Shown piece by piece: positions 1 to 5,151 of a DNA stretch of 5,592 nucleotides. Both the position numbers and the translations under genes were made by a program. The stretch comes from Candidatus Mesolinea sp. (GTDB taxonomy: Bacteria > Chloroflexota > Anaerolineae > Anaerolineales > Anaerolineaceae): contig DMCS01000102.1 of the NCBI GenBank assembly GCA_003445715.1, positions 4,253 to 9,844 of the forward strand, written 5' to 3'. The stretch's first letter is position 1. Each line of letters begins with the position of its first letter. The notes beneath the pieces were generated by a model. The model did no database searches and was not told where the DNA came from. It saw nothing but the letters and a program-made list of their open reading frames with translations.

Positions 1-110
1 AAGAATTTCAATCTGCCCTCACCCTGCCCTATCCCAGGAGCGGACGGAAAGTTTTACACTGAAACGAGACGCTGGGAAGGGAAATCAAATGGGTGGGGGT
101 CTGCAGTTTA
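1..110. other. GC-richer intergenic stretch, possible decayed repeat or gene end
   Basis: This block is clearly richer in G and C than the AT-rich DNA that follows it. It starts with pyrimidine-rich CCCTCACCC / GCCCTATCCC runs (about 16-36), which resemble the C-rich half of intergenic repeats I remember from several GC-rich phyla. The matching GGGAGAGGG half is absent. Plus-strand frame 1 is open from base 1 to a TAA at 154-156 (51 codons, no start inside the window). Its last dozen codons are AT-rich and low in information, so a true coding end is doubtful. No gene can be supported here. Confidence 0.25.
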
Positions 111-189
111 TGAACATATTGTAATCTTCTTGAATATAAAGTTATTCATTTTTTAATGTTCTGGACATTTTCAACACCCTCTATATTTT
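111..189 (+). promoter_or_regulatory. AT-rich promoter region of the hsp20 gene (several candidates)
   Basis: Three sigma-70-like pairs can be drawn: TGAACA (111-116) with TATAAA (135-140), spacer 18; TTGAAT (130-135) with TTTAAT (152-157), spacer 16; and TGGACA (162-167) with TATTTT (184-189), spacer 16. None is decisive, and any of them leaves a leader of roughly 100-160 bases before the ATG at 301. I see no CIRCE inverted repeat (TTAGCACTC-N9-GAGTGCTAA), so HrcA control is not supported by this sequence. Confidence 0.3.
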
Positions 190-281
190 CAGTGGGGACA
201 ATACGATTAATAAAGTATCTATTCTGTGTTAGCGAAATTCTAATAATTGGGGATTACATTTAGATTGTGTATCAAAATGAG

Positions 282-298
282 TTTCAAAGGAGATGAAA
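282..298 (+). promoter_or_regulatory. Ribosome binding site of hsp20, in the loop of a small hairpin
   Basis: AAAGGAG (286-292) stands 8 bases before the ATG at 301 and fixes that codon as the start, rather than the TTG at 247. TTTCA (282-286) can pair with TGAAA (294-298), which leaves AAGGAGA as a 7-base loop. The pairing is seen directly; any regulatory role is inference. Confidence 0.7.
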
Positions 299-300
299 AC

Positions 301-717
301 ATGACATTTTACTTTCACCCACGAAGTCGAAGATTTGGTTTACAAGCCTATGCAGACATAATGCGCGAGATGGGCAAAGAATTAGATTTCGATGTATTTT
401 TACCTGTTGATCTAAAATCCACTGCAGATGCGTACGAACTCAAAGCTTTCTTACCCGGCGTCAGTGCTGAGGATGTTGAGATCCAGGTGGTCAATGGTGT
501 GGTCACGTTGAGTGGAGAGCTCAAAGTTGAGCGCGATGCTAAGAGTGATTACATCCTCAGTGAATTGCCTACGGGTAAGTTCCAACGTGTCGTTTCGTTG
601 CCATCATCGGTAGATGCCGATAATGTTGTCGCAACACTCGAAAATGGCGTGCTGACGGTATTGATCCCCAAAGCCGAAGAAGCGCGCAGCAAGACAATCA
701 AGATTCAAACCAAGTAA
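301..717 (+). CDS. Small heat-shock protein, Hsp20/alpha-crystallin family
   Basis: This is an ATP-independent holdase chaperone that binds unfolding proteins in the cytoplasm as large oligomers and hands them to refolding chaperones (family knowledge). The product has 138 residues, a normal length. Residues 1-30 form a short N-terminal arm. The alpha-crystallin domain spans about 32-124, with the ELPTGKFQRVVSLP segment (88-101) that matches the usual E-x-x-x-G-x-F-x-R-x-x-x-L-P pattern, and the ENGVLTVLIPK signature (114-124). The C-terminal extension carries the I-K-I form of the I-x-I oligomerisation motif (133-135). An in-frame TTG at 247 would add 18 residues, but the AAAGGAG site 8 bases before 301 makes the shorter start much more likely. 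The gene is monocistronic, followed by a hairpin terminator. Heat or stress control is expected for the family, but no known operator is visible. Confidence 0.93.
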   Translation: MTFYFHPRSRRFGLQAYADIMREMGKELDFDVFLPVDLKSTADAYELKAFLPGVSAEDVEIQVVNGVVTLSGELKVERDAKSDYILSELPTGKFQRVVSLPSSVDADNVVATLENGVLTVLIPKAEEARSKTIKIQTK

Positions 718-742
718 TGCTCTAAGAGGAGCTTCAGACCAC

Positions 743-780
743 AACAACGCCAATCTTCTAATAAGGTTGGCATTGTTATT
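743..780 (+). terminator. Intrinsic terminator of hsp20
   Basis: GCCAATCTT (749-757) pairs with AAGGTTGGC (763-771) through nine base pairs including one G-U, with loop CTAAT. After a single C/A mismatch the stem extends as AACAA (743-747) with TTGTT (773-777), making a total stem of about 14 pairs. The T-rich stretch is interrupted (TTGTTATTATT), so it is weaker than the other terminators in the window. Confidence 0.7.
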
Positions 781-817
781 ATTAATCCTAATGTTATCAG
801 GAACGGGTGCCTAAGTG

Positions 818-845
818 TTGATTTGGCATCAAAAATGTATATAAT
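818..845 (+). promoter_or_regulatory. Candidate distal promoter of the triple-repeat secreted protein gene
   Basis: TTGATT (818-823), spacer 16, then TATAAT (840-845) preceded by TGTA, close to an extended -10 context. The predicted start near 852 gives a leader of about 108 bases. The match to the sigma-70 consensus is good on both boxes. Confidence 0.5.
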
Positions 846-879
846 AAATAAAGAAATGCTCACCGAAAGAATGGAACTA

Positions 880-908
880 TTTTCGCATTAAAACGTCAAT
901 AATATAAT
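880..908 (+). promoter_or_regulatory. Candidate proximal promoter of the triple-repeat secreted protein gene
   Basis: There is a perfect TATAAT at 903-908, but only a poor -35 (TTTTCG, about 880-885, spacer 17). The predicted start is near 915, with a leader of about 45 bases. A TTAGACT repeat overlaps and immediately follows the -10, and a second copy lies 22 bases further on, so regulator binding is conceivable. Confidence 0.4.
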
Positions 909-936
909 TAGACTGTCGGCAAAAATTGTTTAGACT
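908..936 (+). repeat. Direct repeat TTAGACT x2, 22-base period
   Basis: TTAGACT occurs at 908-914 and again at 930-936, start-to-start 22 bases, or about two helical turns. It lies between the proximal -10 and the ribosome binding site (AAAGGAG, 948-954) of the secreted repeat protein. It may be an operator or chance in AT-rich DNA. Confidence 0.35.
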
Positions 937-959
937 CGAGAAGTCATAAAGGAGAACAT

Positions 960-1988
960 ATGAAAAAGCAGAAACTTGTGGGTTTAATCGTTATTGTAAC
1001 TTTATTCGTTTCTATTCTTGCTGGGGTCAGTGAAGTCCAAGCTTCCACATATCCCACATTTTCCATCTCGGAAGTGAAGACAGATGAAAGTGTGACCATT
1101 CTCACTAGTAACATGCCGGCGAACAAGAACTTCAACGTTCTGATGGGTGAGATTGGGACAAAAGGCATCGATGGAATTGTCGTTGCAACTCTCAATTCGG
1201 ATAAAGGTGGTGCATTTTTAGCCACTTTTCCGATTCCTGAGCAGCTGAAGGGGCGCGCACAGATTGCCATCCGCCTCGAAGGTACGGATAATCCCTATTA
1301 TGCCTACAACTGGTTTTGGAACGATGCGCAAGATGGCACCTGGCCAGAGGATTATCCTCCTGCCCAGCCACCCGCGTGTGCTTGCAACATCCCTACCATT
1401 TCGATTAAAGCCGTCGTTAAAGGTGAAGATGTTACCATTACCACGAACAATTTCCCCAAGAATGTAGAATTTACAGTACTGATGGGAAAGATGTGGACGC
1501 GCGGTATCAACGGGATCAAAGTTGCGACGCTTAATTCTGGGAAAGGCGGCAGCTTCGAAGCCACTTTTGATATCCCTGATGCGCTTGCCAAAGAGGAACG
1601 TATCGCCATTCGCTTAGAAGGCACCGGTGGTTATTACGCTTATAACTGGTTTTGGAATAACACGGCTAGTGTCCCTCCGGCGGAGCCAGTAGACGGCTAC
1701 AGCGGATATCCCTATTTCTTTATCACCGCAGTCGAAGAGGATTCCACTGTCTCGATTAAAGCGTACAACTTGCCCAAAGACACCGATTTTGCTGTTCTTA
1801 TGGGGAAGATGTGGACAAAGGGTATCAATGGTATCGAGGTAACCACACTTAATTCGGGTGAAGGCGGAACACTGGAAGCCACCTTTGATATTCCAGAGGA
1901 ACTGGCTGGCGAGCAACGCATCTCCATCCGCCTGCAAGGCGACGTGTACTACGCCTACAATTGGTTTTGGAACAACACAACGAACTAA
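960..1988 (+). CDS. Secreted protein of three tandem NWFWN-ending domains, function unknown
   Basis: The 342-residue product has a clear Sec signal peptide: MKKQK, a hydrophobic core at 6-22, and likely cleavage after VQA (28). The mature part is three copies of one domain: residues 31-121, 144-233 and 250-338. Each copy contains VLMG, a T-x-G-I-x-G-I segment, TLNS, GG-x-x-x-ATF-x-IP, I-x-IRL and YYAYNWFWN. By hand alignment copy 2 shares about 56 positions with copy 1 and 58 with copy 3, out of about 91. The alternating hydrophobic pattern suggests a beta-sandwich. The linkers (122-143, 234-249) are proline-rich and acidic; the first carries the only two mature cysteines, C140 and C142. The protein stops four residues after the last copy, with no LPXTG, membrane helix or catalytic domain, so it is probably released or held non-covalently at the wall. 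The start is set by AAAGGAG five bases upstream. I recall similar domains in Chloroflexota proteins, unverified. A binding or adhesive role is inference only. Confidence 0.9.
   Translation: MKKQKLVGLIVIVTLFVSILAGVSEVQASTYPTFSISEVKTDESVTILTSNMPANKNFNVLMGEIGTKGIDGIVVATLNSDKGGAFLATFPIPEQLKGRAQIAIRLEGTDNPYYAYNWFWNDAQDGTWPEDYPPAQPPACACNIPTISIKAVVKGEDVTITTNNFPKNVEFTVLMGKMWTRGINGIKVATLNSGKGGSFEATFDIPDALAKEERIAIRLEGTGGYYAYNWFWNNTASVPPAEPVDGYSGYPYFFITAVEEDSTVSIKAYNLPKDTDFAVLMGKMWTKGINGIEVTTLNSGEGGTLEATFDIPEELAGEQRISIRLQGDVYYAYNWFWNNTTN
1050..1973 (+). repeat. Three coding repeat units of the NWFWN domain
   Basis: The units lie at 1050-1322, 1389-1658 and 1707-1973. The spacing between the NWFWN ends is 112 and then 105 residues. 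Similarity is much clearer in protein than in DNA, where synonymous positions differ freely, so the duplications are old and kept by selection rather than recent slippage. Confidence 0.85.
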
Positions 1989-2004
1989 AATTGCGTCTTT
2001 TCTC

Positions 2005-2042
2005 TTAGGGCTGACTGATTTTTAGCCAGCCCTAAAGTTTTT
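2005..2042 (+). terminator. Intrinsic terminator of the triple-repeat protein gene
   Basis: TTAGGGCTG (2005-2013) pairs perfectly with CAGCCCTAA (2027-2035). Past an A/C mismatch the stem continues by two pairs (CT with AG). It is followed by AGTTTTT (2036-2042), beginning 17 bases after the stop codon. Confidence 0.88.
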
Positions 2043-2113
2043 CAAATTTGGTAAAACTTCTTCATTTTGTCTAAGCTCTAAGTGAATATCGCATCATACG
2101 ATTTTTGATTTTA

Positions 2114-2122
2114 TGGTATTAT
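2114..2122 (+). promoter_or_regulatory. Extended -10 promoter of the acidic-tail protein gene
   Basis: TGG-TATTAT (2114-2122) fits the extended -10 form TGn-TATAAT. No convincing -35 is seen 16-18 bases upstream. The predicted start near 2129 leaves a leader of only about 10 bases before the ATG at 2139, almost leaderless. Confidence 0.45.
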
Positions 2123-2138
2123 TCGCGCCGGTGAGAAA

Positions 2139-2534
2139 ATGAACAATAAAATTACCATTATCGAAGGCCCAACGCCTACTTTTGAACCTATCGAGGATTC
2201 GCAAGTGCGCGGCAGCACCACCACTTGGACTGCAGGGATCCTCGAGGGTCCTTATCTCTATACGATGGCGATGACCACCTTGCGCACTTTCGATAGTGAG
2301 ACATTAATCAAGCGGTGCACAAGCGCTTGGCAGCAAAATTTGACCATGTTTTTAGAATATCGTGATGAAATTGGATTGACGAAACAAGCCCCTATCTTGG
2401 CTGCGCGTGCACTTAACTTAGAAGAAGGAGACGCCATTCAACTGTGGATTCGGCAAGATTTGCAGCTCGACCCTGACGATTACTTCGATGATGAAGACGA
2501 AGCAGATAAAGAAGAAGGAGCGGAAGGTTTTTAA
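2139..2534 (+). CDS. Conserved-looking small protein with acidic C-terminal tail, function unknown
   Basis: The product has 131 residues with no signal peptide or membrane segment, so it is probably cytoplasmic. Residues 1-105 look like a compact alpha/beta fold: ITIIEGPTPTF at 5-15, WTAGILEGP at 30-38, an MTTLRTFDSETLIKRC stretch (45-60) that looks helical, LEYRDEIG (72-79), and QAPILAARALNLEEGDAIQLWIR (83-105). From D111 the chain turns strongly acidic (DPDDYFDDEDEADKEE), a likely disordered tail. I recall uncharacterised Anaerolineae proteins with a similar EGPTP start and LRTF core, from memory and unchecked, and I assign no function. The ATG at 2139 is preceded by GGTGAG only three bases away, so the ribosome site is weak and the transcript may be nearly leaderless. 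It stands alone, with its own promoter and a strong terminator. Acidic tails occur on nucleic-acid mimics and partner-binding proteins, but nothing here proves either. Confidence 0.85.
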   Translation: MNNKITIIEGPTPTFEPIEDSQVRGSTTTWTAGILEGPYLYTMAMTTLRTFDSETLIKRCTSAWQQNLTMFLEYRDEIGLTKQAPILAARALNLEEGDAIQLWIRQDLQLDPDDYFDDEDEADKEEGAEGF

Positions 2535-2564
2535 CCTCCCACTCATGGATTACCCCTTAAATAC

Positions 2565-2592
2565 AAAGGCGCGCAACATGGCGCGCTTTTTT
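2565..2592 (+). terminator. Strong GC-rich terminator between convergent units
   Basis: AAAGGCGCGC (2565-2574) pairs with GCGCGCTTTT (2581-2590), ten pairs with one G-U, around loop AACATG, and runs into six T (2587-2592). It terminates the acidic-tail gene. Read on the minus strand the same stem is followed by CCTTTGTATTT, so it may also stop transcription coming from the tRNA gene. Confidence 0.92.
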
Positions 2593-2599
2593 GATTCAT

Positions 2600-2673
2600 T
2601 GCCCCAGGAGGGAATCGAACCCCCAACCTAGGCGTTAGGAGTGCCTTGCTCTATCCAATTGAGCTACTGGAGC
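2600..2673 (-). tRNA. tRNA-Arg (anticodon CCT)
   Basis: The 74-base minus-strand gene folds into a full cloverleaf. The acceptor stem is GCTCCAG with CTGGGGC (one G-U), then T8 A9. The D arm is GCTC/GAGC with GG in the loop. The anticodon arm is AGGCA-CTCCTAA-CGCCT, with anticodon CCT reading AGG. The variable loop is AGGTT, and the T arm is GGGGG-TTCGATT-CCCTC (one G-U). The discriminator is A (base 2600), and CCA is not encoded. The top pair of the anticodon stem (31-39) is an A-C mismatch, giving four regular pairs. The gene sits between the convergent terminator and the M23 gene and has a TATAAT nine bases before it. Confidence 0.95.
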
Positions 2674-2681
2674 TTAACCCA

Positions 2682-2687
2682 ATTATA
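2682..2687 (-). promoter_or_regulatory. -10 box of the tRNA-Arg gene
   Basis: On the minus strand GGGTATAAT ends nine bases before the tRNA 5' end, a perfect TATAAT in a position that would start transcription one to three bases upstream of the mature tRNA. No good -35 is visible at the usual distance. Confidence 0.45.
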
Positions 2688-2700
2688 CCCTAGCGTCTTT

Positions 2701-2753
2701 TATACTGCAGGTAATCTATATATAACTTACGCCGCAGTGACCACAGTATATAG
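2701..2753 (-). repeat. Two overlapping inverted repeats between the M23 and tRNA genes
   Basis: TATACTG (2701-2707) is inversely repeated as CAGTATA (2744-2750). CTATATAT (2716-2723) is inversely repeated, with one wobble, as GTATATAG (2746-2753). The right-hand arms overlap, so the two hairpins cannot form together. Neither is followed by a T run on the minus strand, so this is not a standard intrinsic terminator for the M23 gene. Confidence 0.4.
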
Positions 2754-2757
2754 AGTA

Positions 2758-3852
2758 TCAGGGTAGCAAGGTCAAGGGATTGATAAAGCCACCCATGTAG
2801 CGGATTTCGAAGTGCAGGTGCGGTCCGGTGGAGTTACCCGTGCTGCCAGCGGCTCCAAGCACGGAGCCCTTGGAAATATTTTGCCCGCAGCTGACGTTAA
2901 TCGCACTTAGGTGGGCATAAACCGTGACGTAGCCATTGTTGTGATCAATAATAACCACATTGCCATAGCCATTTTCCATCCAACCAGCCCAAACCACAAC
3001 GCCGCTATCGGCAGCATAAATTGGAGAGCCTGTTCCTGCACCGATATCAATCGCTAAGTGCCCAGACCAATAATTATTGCCGGAAATGGTATGCACGCTT
3101 GTCGGCCAAGTGAAGTAACCCGTCCCAGGGAAGTAATTCGCACTGGTATCGCATTGGAAATAAGGGCTGGTAGAAACGCCCGCAGCACCCCGTGGGATAT
3201 CCGGGATGAGCCATTGCTGATATTCGCGTTCACCGCCAGGAACCATGACATAAGTCCCGGGTTCAATGACCGGATTGCTCAAGTCAATATTATTCCCAAC
3301 GTACAGGAGGATATCTTCGGGCGTCACAGAAAAATTGGCGGCGACCTTTTCGAGGGTATCGCGAGAGGTCCATTTGTACCAGATCCCATCAGTAGGAGGG
3401 ATTTTAAGCACCTGCCCGATCGCCAGACGATGCGGGTTATCGCGCAAGACGTCATAATTGGACCACAGGACAGTTTCTGGGGCGATGTCGAATTTTTGCG
3501 CAATGCCAAACACCGAATCGCCTTCCTGCACGGTATATTCGATAGCTGTAGTGCGCAGGCTAGTGTCTATATCGGTATGTGGGTTGGGCTGGCGGATAAG
3601 CGCTTCTTGCGTTGCGCTGAGATGAAAAGGCGGAACACTTTGCAGCGTGTTTCCTGAAGTTGGATTGCCACCGCCACTTTCAGCTGCCACAAAAGATTGG
3701 TCCTGTTCAACCATAGAACGGGCGATCTCGGGCTGCCAAAACAGCATGGAGATCAAGGCAGCGCAAATAACTGCCGTAAGCACCCATGCGCGTGTGCTTC
3801 GGTGCTTTGTATTATCTTTACTTGTAGACTTCTCCAAGTTTTCTTCAGTCAT
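2758..3852 (-). CDS. Membrane-anchored double-LysM M23 family metallopeptidase (putative peptidoglycan hydrolase)
   Basis: The 364-residue product is likely a zinc endopeptidase of the LytM/lysostaphin type that cuts peptide bridges in peptidoglycan outside the membrane. A basic cytoplasmic start precedes one transmembrane helix (about 22-39), then a low-complexity linker to about 100. LysM 1 spans 106-152 (YTVQEGDSVFGIAQKF... ending LKIPP), and a more divergent LysM 2 spans about 158-206. The M23 domain covers about 248-364. Zinc ligands are H265 and D269 in GHLAID, and H347; the further active-site histidines H314 (YAHL) and H345 (HLH) are present, so the enzyme should be active. C234 and C322 could form a disulfide. 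The ATG at 3852 is the only sensible start because the next Met lies in the membrane helix, yet it has no Shine-Dalgarno sequence, and a TATAAT ends seven bases before it. It lies 20 bases after rho, so it may be expressed both by read-through and from its own leaderless promoter. Confidence 0.94.
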   Translation of the reverse strand: MTEENLEKSTSKDNTKHRSTRAWVLTAVICAALISMLFWQPEIARSMVEQDQSFVAAESGGGNPTSGNTLQSVPPFHLSATQEALIRQPNPHTDIDTSLRTTAIEYTVQEGDSVFGIAQKFDIAPETVLWSNYDVLRDNPHRLAIGQVLKIPPTDGIWYKWTSRDTLEKVAANFSVTPEDILLYVGNNIDLSNPVIEPGTYVMVPGGEREYQQWLIPDIPRGAAGVSTSPYFQCDTSANYFPGTGYFTWPTSVHTISGNNYWSGHLAIDIGAGTGSPIYAADSGVVVWAGWMENGYGNVVIIDHNNGYVTVYAHLSAINVSCGQNISKGSVLGAAGSTGNSTGPHLHFEIRYMGGFINPLTLLP

Positions 3853-3859
3853 CTTGGGG

Positions 3860-3890
3860 ATTATAGCTTAATTTATACGGTGTCCGTCAA
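3860..3890 (-). promoter_or_regulatory. Internal promoter for the M23 gene, inside the end of rho
   Basis: On the minus strand TTGACG (3890-3885), spacer 19, then TATAAT (3865-3860). The -35 lies within the last codons of rho and the -10 in the 20-base gap. Seven bases separate the -10 from the ATG at 3852, so the predicted start is at or one base before the start codon. The spacer is longer than the ideal 17. Confidence 0.5.
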
Positions 3891-5147
3891 GGTTTCTAAG
3901 AACTCTGCATTGGTCTTTGTTTTTTCCATGCGCTGTAGAATTGCTTCAGTTGCCACAGCCATATCCATTCCAGCGCCTTGGGGCGGGTTAGAGACCATTT
4001 GCAGATACATGCGGCGCATTAACCAGATTTTCTGGAGAGTGTCTCTATCCAGCAGCAACTCCTCACGACGCGTGGAAGAGCGTTCGATATCAATGGCTGG
4101 GAAGATGCGCCGTTCCTGAAGTTTACGAGAGAGGATCAATTCCATATTACCGGTGCCCTTGAATTCTTCATAGACGACGTCGTCTAAGCGTGAACCAGTA
4201 TCTATCAGCGCGGTTGCAATGATGGTCAGGCTGCCGCCGTCTTCCATGTTACGCGCCGCCCCGAAGAAATGTTTGGGAGGATAAAGTGCTGACGGGTCCA
4301 TACCACCGGAAAGCGTGCGTCCGGATGGGTTGACCACCATGTTGTAGGCACGTGCCAAGCGGGTTAATGAGTCCATTAAAATAACCACATCCAAACCGTT
4401 TTCGACCAGCCGCTTGGCGCGGTCTAACGCAATCTCCGCCATTCGGACATGGGCATTAACCGGCTCATCAAAAGTGCTGGCAACTACTTCAGCATCCACA
4501 GAGCGGTCCAAATCGGTAACCTCTTCGGGGCGTTCGCCAATCAAGGACATAATTTGGCGTACTTCTGGGTGATTGACTGAAATAGCGTTTGCAATGTCTT
4601 TAAGAATAGTTGTTTTACCAGCCTTAGGCGGAGAAACGATCATGCTACGCTGGCCGCCGCCGATGGGAGCGATCATATTAATCAAGCGGGTTGATAAGTT
4701 TTTAGGATCATGCTCTAAATTTAAGAGCTTATCAGGGAAAATAGGGGTGAGGGATTCGAACTTGGGGCGGTTGCGTGCCTCATCTGGAGAGAGGCCATTG
4801 ATGGATTCCACTTTAAGTAATCCGTAATGCCGCTCGGACTCTCGGGGTGGGCGTACATGTCCAATCACAAGATCGCCAGAACGCAGATCATAACGACGCA
4901 ATTGTGCCTGAGAGACATAAATATCATCAGGGCTGATGCGGTAGTTAGGCCGCAAAAAGCCGATGCCTTCATTCATGATCTCCAGGATGCCACCACGTAA
5001 TTCTAAACCTTCCTGTTCACCAAGGGCTTGAGCGATTTTAACAATGAGCCCTTCTCTTTTAAGCCGATTGGGTTTGGGAAAGTTCAAATCCTCCGCAATT
5101 TTGCGAAGTTCATCAATTGTTTTATTTTCTAATTCAAAAATATCCAT
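3873..5147 (-). CDS. rho: Transcription termination factor Rho
   Basis: This is a hexameric RNA-dependent ATPase and translocase that ends transcription of untranslated RNA in the cytoplasm. The product has 424 residues, typical length, without the long N-terminal insertions seen in some phyla. Residues 1-45 form the helical N-terminal domain. The cold-shock-type primary RNA-binding domain covers about 50-118 (GILEI...GIGFLRP). The ATPase core includes Walker A SPPKAGKTT (172-180), the catalytic-glutamate segment GERPEEVTD (204-212), Walker B DVVILMD (253-259), the loop GRTLSGGMDPSALYPPKHFF (276-295), the R-loop FKGTGN (329-334) and the arginine-rich RSSTRREELL (356-365). The usual D-E-R-P-E-E is G-E-R-P-E-E here; the glutamate itself (E205) is kept. 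The start is set by AAAAGGA four bases before the ATG. A promoter about 190 bases upstream leaves a long leader, which fits the autoregulation known for rho in other bacteria, though that is inference here. Confidence 0.98.
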   Translation of the reverse strand: MDIFELENKTIDELRKIAEDLNFPKPNRLKREGLIVKIAQALGEQEGLELRGGILEIMNEGIGFLRPNYRISPDDIYVSQAQLRRYDLRSGDLVIGHVRPPRESERHYGLLKVESINGLSPDEARNRPKFESLTPIFPDKLLNLEHDPKNLSTRLINMIAPIGGGQRSMIVSPPKAGKTTILKDIANAISVNHPEVRQIMSLIGERPEEVTDLDRSVDAEVVASTFDEPVNAHVRMAEIALDRAKRLVENGLDVVILMDSLTRLARAYNMVVNPSGRTLSGGMDPSALYPPKHFFGAARNMEDGGSLTIIATALIDTGSRLDDVVYEEFKGTGNMELILSRKLQERRIFPAIDIERSSTRREELLLDRDTLQKIWLMRRMYLQMVSNPPQGAGMDMAVATEAILQRMEKTKTNAEFLETLTDTV

Positions 5148-5151
5148 ATCA

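Noticed and set aside
190..245. CIRCE or other heat-shock operator before hsp20
   Set aside because: GTTAGCGAAATTC looks like the left half of CIRCE at first sight, but the match fails after TTAGC and there is no inverted partner.
247..300. Longer hsp20 start at TTG 247
   Set aside because: The added 18 residues are not family-like, and they would span the AAAGGAG site that perfectly serves the ATG at 301.
944..1937. Minus-strand frames of 71-108 codons inside the secreted repeat gene
   Set aside because: They are antisense shadows; their repeated look comes from the three coding repeats on the plus strand, and none has a ribosome site or family features.
1050..1973. CRISPR array or phase-variable DNA repeat
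   Set aside because: The repetition is of protein domains of about 270 bases with diverged DNA; there are no short identical repeats with unique spacers and no homopolymer or simple-sequence tract.
2600..2760. Integration site of a mobile element at the tRNA gene
   Set aside because: tRNA 3' ends are common attachment sites, but no direct repeat of the tRNA end, integrase or foreign cargo is visible in the window.
3058..3657. 199-codon plus-strand frame opposite the M23 gene
   Set aside because: It lies wholly antisense to a gene with intact LysM and M23 motifs, and its residues show no domain.
3697..4119. 140-codon plus-strand frame across the M23-rho junction
   Set aside because: It is antisense to both real genes and covers their intergenic gap; no ribosome site or recognisable protein pattern.
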